Positions 14,267 to 28,115 of a DNA stretch of 64,000 bases are shown here, in pieces. The position numbers and the translations under genes were made by a program. The DNA is from Dimorphilus gyrociliatus (Eukaryota; Annelida; Polychaeta; Dinophilidae), in contig CAJFCJ010000003.1 of assembly GCA_904063045.1 (NCBI GenBank), forward strand, positions 3,086,504 through 3,150,503, read 5' to 3'. The notes under the pieces were generated by a model. That model made no database searches, was not told where the DNA came from, and saw only the letters and a program-made list of their open reading frames with translations. The first letter of the stretch is position 1. Each line of letters opens with the position of its first letter.

Positions 14267-14301
<35 letters not shown>

Positions 14302-14503
14302 TGTATATAAGGAAACATATGCACTTTATACACATTTATGTAATCATATATACGTATACAGGTTAAATTTTTACCCTATACGCAGACCCTACATCTAAAT
14401 CGGATGCAGGATTAATTAATTTATGCATGTATACTATCAACTAGTTTTCCATTTAAAGATTAAACGCATCACAAAACATTAAAATGCATATATATACATA
14501 TAC

Positions 14504-14552
<49 letters not shown>

Positions 14553-15525
14553 CATATGCATGTATATACAAATATACACGCAGTGAACGGACACGGTGCA
14601 TAGTTTATTACATAGGTAGAATATACATAAATAAAATAGACCTATTTTATAAATATGTATAAATATACATATACACATACATACATACACTTATACACAA
14701 ACACCAATATATATATATATATATATACTGTATATATAGAAGTGTAAGTGTAATGAAACAGAGATATGTTGTTATATATATTGTATATGCATATATTTAA
14801 TATAAAGTAATATGTAAAAATTTTTCGATCTTTTTTTAATTGTTTTTTTTTTCTTGAACAGCTAGCCTAGTAATTAAGTAATACAACCTTATCCGCCTTT
14901 CATTCCCCTATCTCTATTTTTTTGACAAATTAATTAATTAAGTTTTTATCTCTTTAACCATTCTCTAAGTCTTTCCGTCTTACATCCTTAGGTCATCATT
15001 GAGAGATTGTTTACCCTTTTCTTTTGAATTATTTAGTAAAAAGAAAATTTAATATATTTACTAAATATATTCGGCCTTAAAAGAAAATGACGATGGGGTA
15101 ATTCGATAGTGCACAACTAGGGAATGATCAATTATGATGTTTTTTCATGAGCTTAGCAGTGACCTTTTACAACAGATTACCCCTTCTGGGTGGCTTTAAG
15201 AAGAATCAATTAATATTAATGCTAAACGATTATTTTGTTTTTATAGTATAAAGCTACACGCTATTGACACAGTAACACCTAGTAATTTACAGTTTGTTTT
15301 TTACTAGGCATAATTTTTTTCCCTCTTGTAATCCTCAACAGCTATCTATTGAATAATATCCATTTCTTTTCTTTCTTTTAAACCTCTTCCTTTTCTTCGC
15401 TTTATTCATCTTTACTTAAACATTGTATAGATTATTCATCAATTCATCAAATGGATAAACGATGTTTTTGAGGCTTCTTAAGAATGCATTTATAAATATA
15501 AATGTTATGTTTTTAAATTGTAGTT

Positions 15526-15576
<51 letters not shown>

Positions 15577-16242
15577 TATATATATATATACATATAGATA
15601 TATACTGTATATTTCTTAATAAATATATAGCCTTATATTCCTTATCTTAAGTATGTTTTTTTATTTCCTCCTCTCTGTCTTATTAGATTCAATATTTTTT
15701 CTTTCACTTGCTTATTTATAACAAAAAGACGGTTTAAAGTTGTATATTCCATAGTTGCTTGTTGTTTTAAAAAAATATTGCTTTGGCCTATACATAGCGT
15801 TTTTTTTTTTGATCGAAAAATGTAGAATGTAAAGAATGTAGTATTGTTTAACACAGTATGATGATAATTAATTAGAAATTGTCCCTTGCCGACGGTATAT
15901 ATAGAGAGAGATCCCTGTTGCAGACACTTGCCGAATGGGATAGTAAATTAAACAGTTTCTGAATTGAGTTTCTTCCTTTTTTTAATAAGTTTAGGGCTCA
16001 TCAAGAGTCAGAATGTTAAATTGTATCCTTTGTCTGACCATAAAAGATGATAAATTGAGGAAAGCCAGTTCCAGAACATATATATATACATACATTTATG
16101 TATTTAAATATATATTTATACATACATATATGTATTTTTATATATATAAATATATATAAATGTATATATATAGTATATATATTTATGTATATGCATTTAC
16201 GTATATATATTTATATATATATATATATATATACTAATCTGA
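13210..16242. other. Intergenic, dense (TA)n microsatellites
   Basis: Downstream flank of the innexin gene (which lies on the minus strand). It is dominated by (TA)n tracts near 13420-13438, 14265-14300, 14508-14548, 14705-14740, 15533-15610 and 16080-16235, several interrupted by ACTGTATA/TACAGTATA. Open frames across these tracts translate into Tyr/Ile runs and are artefacts. The innexin 3' UTR must lie in the right-hand part, but I cannot place its polyadenylation site. Confidence 0.55.
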
Positions 16243-19200
16243 TTAAACAACTTCTTTCCTTCTTGTTGTATCATGTCTAGTGGCGGTAGCCGTCCGTTCA
16301 CTTGGAGCTGTTGGAATTTTAGGAGCCCTACCCGCTTTTTCTGCCAACATCCGCCGTTCGGGTGTATAGTTTTCCCATAAACCCAACATGGCTTCTGCCG
16401 CCACCAGATCATCTACATTCTGAGAAATGAGCCTGATGATAAACATACCGTCTCGACGAAGGTAGAATTGCGTAAATTTTGTCAAAGCTGCCGTTTGTCT
16501 CTTGGTCGTTTCAAACGACCTTAATTGCTTCTTTACGTACCTAATTTGACTAGACCAATAAAGGGCGCGCATAACCCAGCGGGCAAAGTTGAAAGAAGTG
16601 GCTATAGACACGAAGACAAACCAGAACCAAATGAAGATAAATATCTTCTCGTTGAAGAGATTGACGGTCAGTACGCATTGGATAATGTATTCGTGTAGTC
16701 GATTATTACTACGGATTTTGAAATCGCATAGAGTAACACGAGGAAAACGCTCGCTAACCGTCCAATCTTCGCCCTGGATGAGTTTATTGAGTACGAAAAT
16801 ACCGTACCAGTGATAATTGATGCCTAAGAAGAAATCGAGGAGGAATAACTGGCCTATAGCGTTGAAAAGGTAGACGAATTTGACGACAAGATAGCTGAAG
16901 GTTAAGTAATTCCCGTAGAATCTACCTCCGACGAAACAACAATAGTTTGCCAATGCATGTTTCATCCTTACACAGCAGCCTGTTCTCAAGTCTCGCTGCT
17001 TCAGCAGATACCTGTGGGAGAAAGATTGTGCATTTCATATCTTATCAAAAATTTATAAGTGATCTCTCCTATTCGCTTTCACTTTACATTTTCCATCTTT
17101 ATATTCTACGTGGGGGAAATATTTTTGTCAGGGGCTTATTCCCATATCCTCCTATAGCTTTTATAATGGAAAGATAGTTTGACCAATTCCTTGTAAGATC
17201 GATTTAGCCCTTTTATCCAAAAATAATTCACTCAGAAAGCTTGCTAAACCCTTTAATTCTTAAGGGAATACAAGAAAACTGTTTCCGATTATCATATTTA
17301 AAAAAAAGAGTCAGATTAGACGAAAAGAAAATTAGTTTAAATAGCAGTTTTTTTTCTCTCAGTATGTGTCTCTCTCTCTCTCTCTCGCTCTATTTATGCA
17401 TATATATATATATATATATATATAAATATAAATACACTTTCCCTCATTCTGCTTCCATTAAATTGCTTAATAATAGAAAAGAAATACTAAATATTGTATA
17501 TATTAAATTTTCAAATAAAGAAAGTTAAGAAATTATTAGTTTGCAAACGATGAATATTAAATTATTTATCAATAAAAAACATTATAATTTAGGGGAACTT
17601 TTCATAAAATCAACCTCGGCAAATAGATCAAACAACTTGTTTATAGTATTCCAGCACGGACGTTGTGAATTATACATGCGAGAAGACTGTTATCGAAAGT
17701 GGGTTGAAATAATAAAGATTACATAAAACAGGATTTTGTCGTAAAGTGAACATACATAAAACTTTCTTTAGGACATTCATAATACTATATTTTGCAATAT
17801 TTTTCATCTATTTTTATATACTGGAAAACCTCTTCCATTCTATGACAAACATCGATTACTAAAACGCTAGTTATCAAATAAGACCTATGATTCATTTAGT
17901 TTCACGCTACATAGTAAGCAATCATATGACGTCACAAAGCACACAGTAATAAAGGCAGTTCTATTATTTTTGCTTTTGTTCAATCTCGTGTGTAATAATA
18001 CGACACACCGTAGTATATCAATATAATAAAAAACTTTGTTTTTCTAAATTTCATAAGATGGCGTTGTTATGCATTGTTTACAAGGAAAAAATTCACTTTT
18101 ATCGATATACTTAATTATTGTCTAGTTTATAATTTATGAAGCGAAAAGAAGGGAGAAAGAGAGAGAGAGAGAAAAAGAGATAGAGAGAGAGAGAGAGAGA
18201 GGAAAAGGGAGAACTAGAAAAACAGGATTTTAATTAACTCTTTCAAAAATAGAATTTAGAGAAAACATTAACAAGCAAGGGAATATACTCAATAATTATA
18301 TGACATATTTTATTTATATTATATATAAATAAGTAAGCTAAATAATATATAAATAAGAATATAGATATCTATATATATATAGGTCTCTTAATTCTTGTAT
18401 AATTACTACATTAAACATCTACTTAAACACAAAAAAGAACTAAGTAGAAAATATGGGGGCAATTTTGTAGTTATTTTTTTTTTACACAGTCATCAATTTT
18501 TAGAAAGAAAATCGTATTTATCGATCAAATCATATCCCACTGTTAGATGACTGATGGTAAAGTTGGAAGAAACAAAAAAAGAAAAAAAAAGAAAAGTGAA
18601 GGTCAGCATTCGCTGCTTATTGGACTGCTGAAGAGAAGTTGTTTCAGGAAAAGAGGGATGTGGTCGATCAATAACTTTGCTACCATCGTTTAAAAGGTAG
18701 ATAGATTTGGCAAGGGATATGAGTAACGACAAAGGAAAATTTACACCATTTATCCTCATAATATTTGCTGTCTGTTCTTCTTCCTTTGGCTGTATACTAT
18801 TGCAGAAATATCGTTTGAAATCTGATAGTAATTGAGTAAGATATTGAAGGATGCTGAGATGGATAAAAACACAAAATAATGATTTAATGTGTATATATCC
18901 ATTATACAGAATATTAAATGGGAGCTGTGTGTCAAAATGGTGTGACTAAAGTTATGAATATATGTCTATATGTGTCTATACAATAGTACATATATATATA
19001 TATATTTATACAGTATATATATACATGTACATATAAAGAAAATTATAACTACAATATATCATATGAACTAGTATATAGGCGGTATACAATGAAATTTGTT
19101 GATATCTACATAATTTATCTCAAGTAGTATAGATATTCATGTAAATGCACATATATAAATTTATACATATGTATATTTCTCTGTGTATATTTATTAGTAT

Positions 19201-20644
19201 ACATTTATAGATGAAAATTAATCCAAAGAACACAGGCCACATATGTATGTAATATGTACATTTTGTATTTGTACAAATATATAACAAGATATTGTCTATA
19301 GGCAACTTTTTATATAGCAAGATGACGCGATCGATCGATAATTTATCAACGTCATTTTATTTAGGCCTATTCCTGCCAAACTGTAGCAAAGCGCTCTGCT
19401 TGTAGGATGCTTAACTAGCAGATGGCACCTCAATATTCGACCAAACAGTTAATAAAATGAATTATTTTACCAAGATAATTCAATCTATTAGAATAAGTTA
19501 AATAAATTATTTGCTCAATTTTTATGTGCAAGCTTAATACTATTGACCAAATGGAGACTCATTAGTAAGAGAAAACAAGTGAGAAATCAGTAGCTTAGGT
19601 GTTAATACCAATATTACCGGAAGTAAGAATCCATAGTAAATATTTAACAATGTTAAAAATTGCTGGGGAAAATACTAGATAAAAAGGGTTAAATACTATT
19701 AATATCCGTCGTAAAAAATATATTTTAAGCCTTTACTATAAGCGTATTATGATATAGACCTTAACATTTTACATCTGACTCTTTGACATTTCGTTTACTA
19801 AATCTACATGGAATATTTTAAATTTAAAGGTAAATTTACCAAAAAATTTAACAAAGACAGAGGGCGTTGAAATCGATAAGTATCTTTAAAACCAAATTAT
19901 ATATATTTTTGGCATTTAGTTGTAGAAAGATGGCGAAGTAACTTTATAAAATATAAATAGAGTGACAAGTAAAAGTCTGAAAATGGGGAAATAAAAGTTG
20001 TACGACTTGTTTGCCTTTTTTTTCCTAAACAGTAATATGATGCAAATTGATTTGGAGAACTCTCATGGAAAAAAAAAGTGCGGTTTTGCGTCAATAATTC
20101 TACAGCTTAGTGATACTCATGCAGTAAAATATACTATACTAAATCGGTACCTGTCCATCTGGTTGACAATATATCTTAACGTCTTCTCTCTCATATCCGT
20201 ATGACTGGATCGTTGGCAAACCTTTGCAGCATCCATCATAGCGCCGACATCAATGCCAGCTCGTTTATTGAGAAAGCGCCAAAGAAGGCATGGAATGAAA
20301 TATACTGCTGCTTGAAAAAGGAGAACAAGGGGCACCCATTGATAATAGCTAACCCGTTTGATCCGAGCCTGTTCAGCTGGCCTTGGTATGTTTTTAGTTA
20401 TAGGTTGATAGTAGTTATTCGAAACCCAACAAATTGTATTCGCATAATCTCGATGCGAAGCTGTGAAATGTGCTGGACACCAGCAAGAAATCGGTTTTCC
20501 GACGAGTTGTTGGGTTGAGATGACGCAGGTGAAGAAGACTAGAAGTATAGTTGTGTATCGACGACTGAGCCGGTCGGCAAAATCGTCATCAGTCCGGATT
20601 TTTACCTCCTTAAAGGAGAGTAACGCCTTGAATAGACGATCCAT
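16243..20644 (-). CDS. Innexin gap-junction subunit, two coding exons
   Basis: Innexins oligomerise in the plasma membrane as gap-junction channels or hemichannels of invertebrates. Coding exons on the minus strand are 20644-20151 and 17011-16243. The join GACAG|gtaccg ... cccacag|GTAT (phase 2) rebuilds 'NQMDRY', as in known innexins. The 420-residue product has the family length. It shows TM1 about 30-50, the first extracellular loop with C54, C56 and C71 (ISCWCPAHF, NTICW), the signature YYQWVP at 100-105 opening TM2, TM3 about 199-228, the second loop with C260 and C276, and TM4 about 288-304 (KIFIFIWFWFVF). The cytoplasmic tail is basic and carries 'RDGMFIIRLISQN'. The start is the first ATG after an in-frame stop (context GCGATGG). 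The single intron is about 3.1 kb. I cannot assign a numbered paralogue. Confidence 0.95.
17012..20150 (-). other. Innexin intron
   Basis: Single 3.1 kb intron with GT at the 20150 end and AG at the 17012 end. It holds (CT)n near 17365-17390, (GA)n near 18150-18203, a TGACGTCA palindrome at 17927-17934 and TAGGCCTA at 19362-19369. Five AGATGGCG-related octamers lie at 18056, 19420 (AGATGGCA), 19859 (AGAGGGCG), 19928 and nearby. No additional innexin exon is needed, because the flanking exons join to a complete protein. Confidence 0.8.
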
Positions 20645-20850
20645 CGCCGTTTTAGCTAGCTGCCATTCTTACGTTGCGGCGTTTCGCATGCGACTGAAGC
20701 GACGCTAGGCGTCTGGCATAATCAGCTGCGATCGTGGCGTTCTTTTTTTTTTAAATCTTTAGACGCACCCGTCTATATTGTCGTGTATAATTTATAGTTT
20801 GAATAGATCGGCGTCTCGGCTTATTTGCATTAATTATGGTGAGGGGAATA
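20645..20850 (-). promoter_or_regulatory. Putative innexin promoter / 5' UTR
   Basis: The sequence directly upstream of the innexin start is much richer in G+C and CG than the surroundings. It includes three GGCGTCT/AGACGC words (near 20706, 20760 and 20810). It also contains a perfect POU octamer ATTTGCAT at 20823-20830 overlapping ATTAATTA at 20829-20836, a layout typical of POU-homeodomain sites. The transcription start cannot be fixed from sequence. Confidence 0.4.
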
Positions 20851-23066
20851 TTCTCCTTTTTTTCCCCATCGTTCTATCGTAAAACGATGTTGCCCACTTT
20901 TTGAATGAAAGGTTCCTATTCCATTTCATATTTCCGATGGTAAGCTTTTCTAAAAGCTACTTAACTCGATATGTCTTTTAAATTCTTCCTTAAACCTTTT
21001 TTCAGAAGGTGACAATATTTTACATCTAAAACAAAAAGCTTTTACCAGACAAACGATCTATCAAAGTTTAACAATAATATATGTAAATATGATTTACACA
21101 CTGGACACATATACCATATACTTTATATTTATATATAATTTACATACTTTAATTTACTATCAAAAAACGTCCCTAAATCCATCAGGAGTATAGAATATAT
21201 TTACAATGAACATTTGTATGGAAACATTAACTTTTTTAGCCTGGCTCATTCCCTTTGAAATGCTGATGCTGAGGAGTAAAAGGTCTCTCTTTTGCTAGCT
21301 TTTCCATGTTTCCTAAATTTACATAGAGAATATACGCCACATAGTTCTTTAGTTCGGTTCGACTCATCATTCTATTAATAGACGTAAAAAATACCAACAG
21401 TATTTGTGAAGACCTGTGAACAAGCTACGTTTCCTGAGTTTACTGGTCTTCCCAGCACGTCCTTCTATTCCTATTGGAATCATTATCACTTGTTTTGTAT
21501 GTACTTTCAACGTTCTGAAAAAAATAATAAAATCCTGTTTTGACAAGATATTATGGGTCAAATTAGTCCGCTAAAGGCCGTGTACGGAAAAAATACGAAT
21601 TTATTTACATATTATCCTCGTGGATTTTATTTTCGCTTTGAATGGATCACGACCAGAGCCTGTTTATTAATAAGTAGAATAGGGATGAAGGGAGTAGGGA
21701 TATAATGTTTACTCTAATCTTTTCCTTCCTTTTCATCTTTGTTCTCCTATTTTTAAGTTTAAAGTTTGCACTTGAAATATCTTCATCTCTTCCAATATAT
21801 GCTTACTCCTTTCATTTTCTATTTTGTCATCCACTTCTTTAAATCTACCAATTAACTATCGACTGTTAATAATATATTAACCCTATGAACTATGTATTAA
21901 TTAACACACGCTCAACTAAAACTTCCTATTAATCTATTACTTTGACTGAAACTGTACATTGTAAAGAATTTTGAATTGTTTAATTTTAACTAATGGTGTC
22001 TAAGAGTTTATATTAATAATTAATGTTATAAACTATGTATACAATATGGTATAACAATAAATTTAAAATAATGTGATACAGAGCCTGGGTTTGTTTTTAT
22101 TAAAAAAAGATGTTTGTCTACCAAGAAAATGATTAATCGAATAAGTCTCTTGTTAAGAGAAAGTTAACCTAAAGTTTGGTTGGTTTATTAATATTCGTTA
22201 TGTCAACAAAAGGATTATGATCTTTTTAAAAAACCAGTCAATTCTTTTTCTATTAAATTTATTTCTTTTTAGTTAATCTCTTGTAAAATTATAGTAATTT
22301 GCATCTTTAATTCAGCTGTTTTCAATATGTATATAATTATTTATTAATCTATAATAAATTTGTATATACATTTGCAATAGACCCTTATTATAAACTATTT
22401 AAAGAGATATGCTAATAAGGAAAATATAAAAGGAAAAAAGACTTCTATGGCGTCACCAGCTAGAAAATATTGCGCGAGTAGGATTTATGATTTTGACATT
22501 TAAATTTTATGTGCAGAAAGCAAGATGAATAGATAGACTAAGGGAGTGAAAGAGACAAAGATAGAAAGACGAAGATAAAGGGCTAGAGAGAGAAGATGAA
22601 AATTGGAAGATAGCTTTGATATTCATCTGAATGTAAATATGAACAACGTAGTTCTATTAATAAAATAATTATAAAGATTATGATATAAAACACATAAAAT
22701 TTGTTATCTAAATATAATTAAGTCTATGTCTATATATATCCACATATTTGGGTATAAATATAAAGATATAAATGTATATATTGTATAATAATTTTACATA
22801 TCGGTAAAAAATATAGTAATATGATTAATTTCAGTTTATCTTTATTTTTCTTAATGGGGGTGGCTTAGAACACGTATGAGAACGCGACGTAAATTCTATC
22901 TTAATTGAATAAATGCTATTTGTTAGTGGGTGTAGTAGGTCTATTTGACGAATGTAATTTTTTCCAGTCATCTCTCATAAAAATATATATATATATCTTT
23001 TATAATTTTTTATTACTTTCTCTTTCTAAATAGCTTCTAAAAGTTTACTACAATAGGCAGAATATA

Positions 23067-23105
<39 letters not shown>

Positions 23106-24285
23106 AACTATATATCTAGGATATAAAAGTCGCTATTTAATTAAAATATACAAGGAAGAATGAATTATTCTATTATTTTTTATAGTCATTATAAAATCAT
23201 CTTTTAAAATTAAAGATCATAGATATCTCTAAGCTCTCTCCTCATTTAAAAGAATACACAAACTGAAAGATGGCATATTTATCTCTTAAATGTCATTTAT
23301 TGATAACTGAGACAAGCGGATGTTAAGAATATTTTATTGAGTTAAGGACACTTTGAATTAATGTTTGAAGGTTTTTTTTCCTTTTCGGTAATGAGCGTTA
23401 TCAACTTTGTGTTTTAGTAAAAAAAAAAGAAATTTCTTAGTAACGAAGTCATGCTAAAAAGAAATATAGTTATTAATCATTTCCCGTATTGCAATAATGG
23501 TAATTAGTCAACAGCGAATTATTATAATAAATCTTCGAGTAGTTATAAGACTATCTAATAAAAAACTTTAGAATATATAATTTCCTATTTCTAATGATGC
23601 TCTAAACAAAATGATTGCTAAATAAATTCAAAGGGAATTAAATTATTAACGCAGATCACTCGGGTTTTTATTTCGATCTATTTTTAGACTTCCTCAGTAC
23701 TATATAAGCAAAACAAAAAAACAAGAAAAAAGGTTTTAGTATTACAAATGTAAATTACAATTTGTAAATATGTAAATTATATGACAAAACATTCTGTTTG
23801 TTTGTTTTGGATTTAGAGTATAAACAGTATATATATATACTGTATATATCTGCTAATACCTTATACTTTCACACTGTATACATTTTTTCACTATATCATA
23901 TGATATACCCATCGCTTATTTTCTCTTGTTTATAAAACAAACAACTATTACTATAATATATAAATAATTATATTGTAAAAACAGGTAAATTGAAGCTCAT
24001 TATTATGTTATTTCAAGTTCATCCCTTCTTTTAAAATAGGCCTACAAAACTTTTTTATCTGTGTAAGGATGTCATTAAATTTGTACTTATTGTCTATCTA
24101 TATAGTTTGGCTAAGCTAATTAAAAGTTTTTGATCGATTTGAAATTTCTTTATAGTGAAAATTGTAATTAATGTATAAAGACAGCTGGAAAGTCTGAAAG
24201 AAATGAATGAGAGAATAAAAGTACTTGAATGAGAAAAGTAAGAAAAAGAAAAATATTTTAAACGAGGGAGTATTACTTTATCTGA
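20851..24285. other. Intergenic, nothing recognised
   Basis: A+T-rich spacer with (TA)n tracts near 22985, 23064-23102 and 23830-23850. The last holds a perfect 20-nt palindrome at 23824-23843 beginning and ending ACAGT...ACTGT. I see no exon. Confidence 0.55.
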
Positions 24286-24289
24286 AAAA

Positions 24290-24720
24290 TAGAATACCGC
24301 CAGGAAATATCCCGTTTCCTTCCACTTTTCCTAATTCCTATTCGAGAGACCTCCGTGGTGGCTAATGAATAGCGACAAGGGTCAACGAGTGCACATATTC
24401 GTTTTAATAATAAAAAAGTAAGCAAAAATAAGATGAAAGTGATAAATTCCTGAGAATTACTTTAGACGAAGTGATATTTAAAATATTCACCCGCCGTATA
24501 ACAAATAATCGAGCAAATCGCCGAGTGCAGTTTGTCGACAAACCACGCGTTGCCAACGGAAACCCGATCAATAAGCGTATACTTATTCACCTGCAATAAC
24601 GTGGCGTCAAAAATTTTGCGTCTATTGTTAACAACCTAGTATGATGACCGGCGGTCATGAAGCAGTAGAACTGTTTTACAGCTGAAGCGCTAAAGCGAAA
24701 AAATCATTTCCGTACTAAAT
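24290..24720. promoter_or_regulatory. GC-richer island with palindromes, candidate enhancer or promoter
   Basis: A CG-containing block in A+T-rich DNA. It holds a perfect 14-nt palindrome GTTTGTCGACAAAC (24530-24543) next to CCACGCGTTGCC. It also holds an everted nuclear-receptor-type repeat TGACC-GGC-GGTCA (24645-24657). A short plus-strand open frame starts at 24719 (MDFCFVGGLSTASRSVAEKH) but runs into A+T-rich sequence with no clear donor, so I do not call it a gene. Confidence 0.35.
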
Positions 24721-25089
24721 GGATTTCTGCTTTGTCGGCGGCCTCTCGACCGCGTCTAGGAGCGTCGCCGAGAAACATGAAAGGCGGAAAGCTAATAGCC
24801 TGTTATTTTTTTTTACAAAATTTCTATTTTTCCACTTCGAACCTTCTTCGTTTAACGAGACTCTACTTTTTTTCATTCTTTACTTTCTTTTAAAGAAAAG
24901 AAAATCGAAATTGATTTGGTGAGGCGTTTCTTTCTTCATCTATAGAATCATCCTTTTTGATACGCCTCTAACTCAATTCTTGGTTTCCTCTGATCTCCTT
25001 CATTCTATTCAATTTTTTGAAGTAGGCATGAAAGCAGTAGTTGAATGAATAACTGATATTATTTTAATAAATATTTTCGTTTTTTTGAC

Positions 25090-25320
25090 ATTTCCACTCA
25101 ATTTGTGGGTGATGGATGAAATTTGCGGTTGGGCGAGAAAAAAGGTCGAAGACGGTCTTATTATTCCCCTCACGTTCGCGGCGTCGAAAACGGCCAATGA
25201 GGCGTCTGTATACGGAACGTAAAAAGCCCATGGCGAGGGTAAGCGATCAATAGTTCGATAGCTTTTCGTACGCCGTCAGAAATAATTAATAAGGCGGCGT
25301 TTGGTTAATTACGAGACAAG
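25090..25320. promoter_or_regulatory. GC-richer noncoding island
   Basis: A second CG-containing block 400 bp after the previous one. It includes a CCAAT-type word (ATTGGCC on the minus strand near 25190) and repeated CGCC/GGCG words. A minus-strand open frame (25197-25009) crosses it but lacks splice support and resembles no family I know. It may belong to the same element as 24290-24720. Confidence 0.25.
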
Positions 25321-28115
25321 ATGGGATAACTATTAGAATCTTAGTAAAGATTCAGATAAGAACTACACTACTTTATACTATTTCATCTAACTCCTTGGAG
25401 GGCATATTTACTCGTAAGAAGAAACTTGAAAAAGGGATTTCAGCTGAATCTTTAAGTAAGTCGTAAGTCGTAAGTCGTTCATCCTAATAGCATTTTTTAT
25501 GTGCTTGTTTTTCCTTAGTTCCTTTTCCATCTTCCAGAAGGATTCTGATTGAATTTCTAGAATACAAGTTGAATTATCATTGCTTAAATGCATAATACTT
25601 TATCTAGTTTTTTTTCTTTTTCCACCACAGGAAACATCGTTAATTTAGACTACCAAATTATTATTGTGCCTAATATATCTCATTCGATGCATATTTTACA
25701 AGAAAATATCTCTCTGACTGATATTTTTTACATATAAAATCGCTTTAATTATGCTAGAAAAGCATAATTAGACCTTAGGGTGTTTTATCGTCTAGTTCTT
25801 TGTAGATGGCGGCACCTTTTCTTTCTCTTGAAAGTTAGTACTATTCTCTCTAGAATTATAGATCATAATGAGAAAAAGTTTATAATTGGCATTAACACTA
25901 TAAAGATTATTGGAAAGGTTAATATAAGAATTATTGTCAAAACCTGGGAGATTAACCTTACCAAGACTATTTACTGGTTTTAGTTCACAATACAAAACAA
26001 AAATAAATATATTTCAATAGAGTCTACTTAAAGTTGTATAACACTTTACTACAAAATTTATTGATAAAAGCACAACAAAAGATATAATAAGGGGATCAAC
26101 AGGATTTCCGGTGAGTTAATTAACCGATGAAAAAGTCTCTCTTTTCGCTCTTTTCTACTATTTACTACATCGACTTGAAAGTTTTTCACTCTGTAAAAGG
26201 AATAATTCAACTGAAGAGAAACTTAAAAGATATAGTATATGTTTACGTTTAAAAAGTTTCTTCCTTCACAAATTGACCGAACAATAAAGAAAGGGAGGTT
26301 TAGCCTTTTATTTCTTTTTAGTTTTCCTCAAAAGACAAAAAATATTGACTAAAAGGATGAAATAAAAAGAAAAGAAAATGTAGAAAAATGATAAGAACTT
26401 TAATGTGTATTTCATTTAAATCTATATTTTTACTTAACAGTTTGAAATAGTGAAAGACTCTTATAAAAGACTCGAATTCAAATTTTTAACAGATTTATTT
26501 TATAAATAAACAAAAGAAAAAAGGAGACAAAGAAAACAAAAACTGTACAATAAAGCATAAACTGCACGAAAATCATTAAAATTCTCAATCTACTAATTTA
26601 ATGATTTTTTAATTAAAATTCTTAGATAAATTGGTCTTCTGTTGTTATTCGATTTTTATTCTTAACATCTTCTTCCAATCTTTAAGGATAGTCTTCAGTT
26701 TTTTTATACATAATAGTTGCAGTTTTGTCTTTTTGATGACCCAGAACCGGAATATGCAATTTAATTGATTAAAGGAGAAGTAAGATGGAAATAACAGTGT
26801 TGGAAAAGGCAAGAGAAAGCCTTTAAAAGAGCCCCGCAAAAGTTTACTTATAGAAAGAGACGTCTATTATCATATATAATATAATTAATTCGTCTTAAAG
26901 CTTTTGACTAAATTACATAGAGTTCAAATGCAAAAAGGTATAAAATGAAAATCGTTGAAGGAAAAGTTAATTCTCATCAGTTTATTCGCCAACTTGGTCT
27001 CTTGTTTTTCTTAAAAGAGAAAAAACCTGACCGATGCTGATCGACATTTTAAGTAAATAAATAAAATAGAAAGCTTTTAAGAAAAGAACAAAAAAAAAAG
27101 AGAATAGAGGATAGAGAGAAGGAAGAAAGCAAAAAAAAAGGATACGGTAGATAGGATAAGAAGAAATCGAATATATCTACTTATAGAAATAATAGTAATG
27201 ATAAAAATCTTATGCAAGAATAGAATTAAAAGTTAATTATTTATTAAATAAATTCCTTATTTTATAGAAAACTCTTATGAATTATAAAAATTTCTTAATT
27301 ATCATGTTTTTATACAAGTCTTCTTTTGTATAAAAATCCAATATGGTGTGTATAATACCTATAGATAAGCAATAAATATATATATATGTATATATATGTA
27401 GATCTATGTCTTTATACATACAGTGTATATATTTTCTACATTCATTTTTACATAAAATCAAACGAAAAAAAACTTGTAAACATATAGTATCGTAAACGAT
27501 ACAAATATAAAAATGTTAAGCATAAAAAATGGATAAGACTACCAAATGAATCATTCTTACTATTTGTTCGCAATTTTGACTTGTAATGAAATTATAGTAA
27601 CATCGATGAATATTTTCTCTCCTTCTCACCTACCAATTTATAAAATCTTATCTTTCTTTTTTAATTAATAGTCGTCAATATAATATCTCTTTAAGTAGTT
27701 TTTTTCGATAAAGCTTTCAATATCATCTATCTTAGGTCCCTTTTCTCTTTTACCCTTTCCCCTATTTCAAAAAAGAAAAACAGTCTTAATTGGCCTTTCT
27801 TTCTTCTTCTCCCACTCCTATTCCATCTTTTGTTTTGTATCTATATATCTATTTATCTTTTTTGGGTTATTTTTAGAAATAGGGGAATTTCTGTGAATAA
27901 GAATAAATCATTCAGTTGAAATTTTTCACTTTTAAGCACTTTCAAGTTACAGGACCACTCATGCGAAACGAGTCTTGGAAAATAAACCCCTGGACGCTAA
28001 ATCGAAAAAATACCATAATTGACTATTCTAAAAATAGAAAAATCCCATTTTTATCCACCAGGAACGCCACAATTCAGTAAAATTAACTCTAAAAAACAAA
28101 TGCTCTAAAATCTTG
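25321..28115. other. Intergenic, nothing recognised
   Basis: A+T-rich spacer. It contains a 3 x 7-bp tandem repeat (TAAGTCG) at 25457-25477, an AGATGGCG octamer at 25804-25811 and poly-A/purine tracts around 26500-27150. No exon-like frame is supported. Confidence 0.55.

Noticed and set aside
16243-16989. Bestrophin-like multi-pass protein
   Set aside because: This first impression was replaced by innexin after seeing YYQWVP, the loop cysteines and the 'NQMDRY' join.
18493-18759. 88-codon minus-strand open frame in the innexin intron
   Set aside because: It spans a poly-A/poly-purine stretch (Phe run), and the two innexin exons already join to a complete protein. No homology is visible.
24719-24922. 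Plus-strand frame starting MDFCFVGGLSTASRSV
   Set aside because: Only the first 25 codons look protein-like. The rest is T-rich and there is no convincing donor. It was kept only as part of a candidate regulatory island.
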